Of a DNA stretch of 64,000 bases, positions 63,273 to 64,000 are shown piece after piece. The notes below the pieces were generated by a model. That model did not search any database and was not told the origin of the DNA. It saw only the letters and a list, made by a program, of their open reading frames with translations. How positions within the stretch are numbered: the stretch's first letter is position 1; each line of letters opens with the position of its first letter. The stretch is taken from positions 558,001 through 622,000 of the forward strand of contig KQ964250.1 of NCBI GenBank assembly GCA_001566295.1, read 5' to 3'. The DNA is from Microdochium bolleyi (Eukaryota; Ascomycota; Sordariomycetes; Xylariales; Microdochiaceae). The position numbers and the translations under genes are program-made.

Positions 63273-64000
63273 GATGGGTGTGAATGGCGACTGGTAAGAG
63301 CCAATAATGTGATAGAGAAGCTCTGCTCGCAGAGACATGAACGGTGCCGGAGTAATGCCCGAGAAGTATTTATGTGAGTGCTGCTGAACGGTGCCAGTTC
63401 TTCTCATATGTCTTTGATGAGGAGTTTGAAGATCCCTGGAGGAGTGGCTTGCTCAGCCCATGGAGCAAGGCGGGCTACTGGGGTCATCAGCCGAGAAGTA
63501 GATCCCGGCGAACTTTTTGTGATTTTGACTGCTATGACATGTTGACAGACCAAAGAGTCGCCTTATGAGTCGACTGCCTGCTGAGTATACGGTTTTGGAA
63601 CGGTGTTCGAAACTCGAGCATGGATACATGGACGAAGTCAAGGGTCCCTGGTCCAAGGAAAGAGTGACAAGTCGACCAAGTCAGATGTCAAGTCAAGATC
63701 CTGTCCAGCAAGGGTCGGGCTATGGGGTCTGGAGCATCACGACTATGCCCAGATGGGCTTGCTGATCGCCACAACGGTGCTGTGCTTTCAGTGCCGGCTC
63801 TTCCACACCTCTAGCACTCGGGGAGGATCCCTGCTGAAGCCCAGGGACCCAATATCATGCAGCCTGAGCTATGATGTGAGGAGCAGGAAGGATTCAATGT
63901 CATTTCACCATCCCCAGATGTAGATCTCGAGGCGTTGGCGGAACGGGCGGGCTCTGATTGGACCTCGACCACGCACGCCGTGCTTGGTGCGCCTTGGAGT
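63273..64000. other. Right-edge intergenic region
   Basis: Promoter side of the zinc-ribbon-like gene, then 600 bp in which I recognise no gene. A gene could start beyond the window edge. Confidence 0.45.
63366..63374 (-). promoter_or_regulatory. TATA-like element
   Basis: The minus strand reads CATAAATAC about 95 nt upstream of ATG 63272. It supports choosing a start downstream of 63350 for the zinc-ribbon-like gene. Confidence 0.3.

Noticed and set aside
1..64000. tRNA, rRNA, transposon, CRISPR or biosynthetic gene cluster
   Set aside because: I looked for tRNA T-arm motifs, terminal repeats, transposase-like frames and PKS/NRPS domains and found none. Short elements could be missed by eye.

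Overview
This window is nuclear DNA of a filamentous ascomycete. Genes are short and spaced, on both strands, and are broken by introns mostly of 47-150 nt with GT...AG ends and CTAAC/CTGAC-type branch sequences. Coding DNA is strongly GC3-biased, so many long antisense reading frames are shadows. The gene set (a CTF1/FarB-type zinc-cluster regulator, PAM17, mS38/COX24, a DEN1-type protease, a Sip1-type GH36 enzyme, a GH2 exo-chitosanase) fits Pezizomycotina, most likely Sordariomycetes. The class-level call is inference from family resemblance.

I could support 26 protein-coding models, 16 of them joined across introns by matching splice signals and reading phase, plus one weak small-ORF candidate. 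Layout: 1.7-3.6 kb PAF-acetylhydrolase-like lipase (-); 4.7-5.9 kb MCR1 (-); 6.3-8.8 kb a divergent pair, EasG-like NmrA oxidoreductase (-) and SnoaL-like protein (+); 9.3-11 kb RMD1-like membrane protein (+); 11.6-12.4 kb BTB protein (-); 13.6-16.4 kb secreted exo-beta-D-glucosaminidase (-); 17.6-18.4 kb PAM17 (+); 18.9-20.8 kb UBA4 (-); 21.3-22 kb SLX9 (+); 23.9-24.9 kb deneddylase (+); 25.4-26.3 kb FMP32/MCUR1-like protein (-); 28.2-33.5 kb clathrin heavy chain (+); 34.4-35.7 kb BEM46-like hydrolase (-); 36.5-37.8 kb SDS22 (+); 38.2-39.5 kb xylose reductase (-); 40.5-43.4 kb Sip1/raffinose-synthase-family GH36 protein (-); 44.2-45.9 kb mitochondrial processing peptidase beta (+); 47.2-48.3 kb COX24/mS38 (-); 49.8-51.3 kb stand-alone histidinol-dehydrogenase-like enzyme (+); 52.3-54.2 kb secreted agmatinase-like ureohydrolase with nine exons (-); 56-59.5 kb CTF1beta/FarB-like regulator (+); 59.9-61.9 kb MFS transporter (-); 62.4-63.3 kb Cys-rich zinc-ribbon-like protein (-).

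Most of the window is core housekeeping: mitochondrial import and translation (PAM17, MPP-beta, COX24), tRNA thiolation/urmylation (UBA4), ribosome biogenesis (SLX9), vesicle coats (clathrin) and PP1 control (SDS22). Nutrient-acquisition genes are interspersed: chitosan (exo-glucosaminidase), pentose and alpha-galactoside sugars (xylose reductase next to the Sip1 protein), and nitrogen or amine compounds (HDH-like enzyme convergent with a secreted ureohydrolase). I see no tRNA or rRNA genes, CRISPR, transposons or large repeats, and no clear biosynthetic cluster. The most notable observations are very small coding exons (3, 8, 15, 22 and 24 nt), the Ser-Asp catalytic dyad that assigns the GH2 enzyme to chitosan, the complete active site in the orphan HDH-like enzyme, an XlnR-type site plus TATA box before the xylose reductase, and a perfect 20-bp intergenic palindrome.
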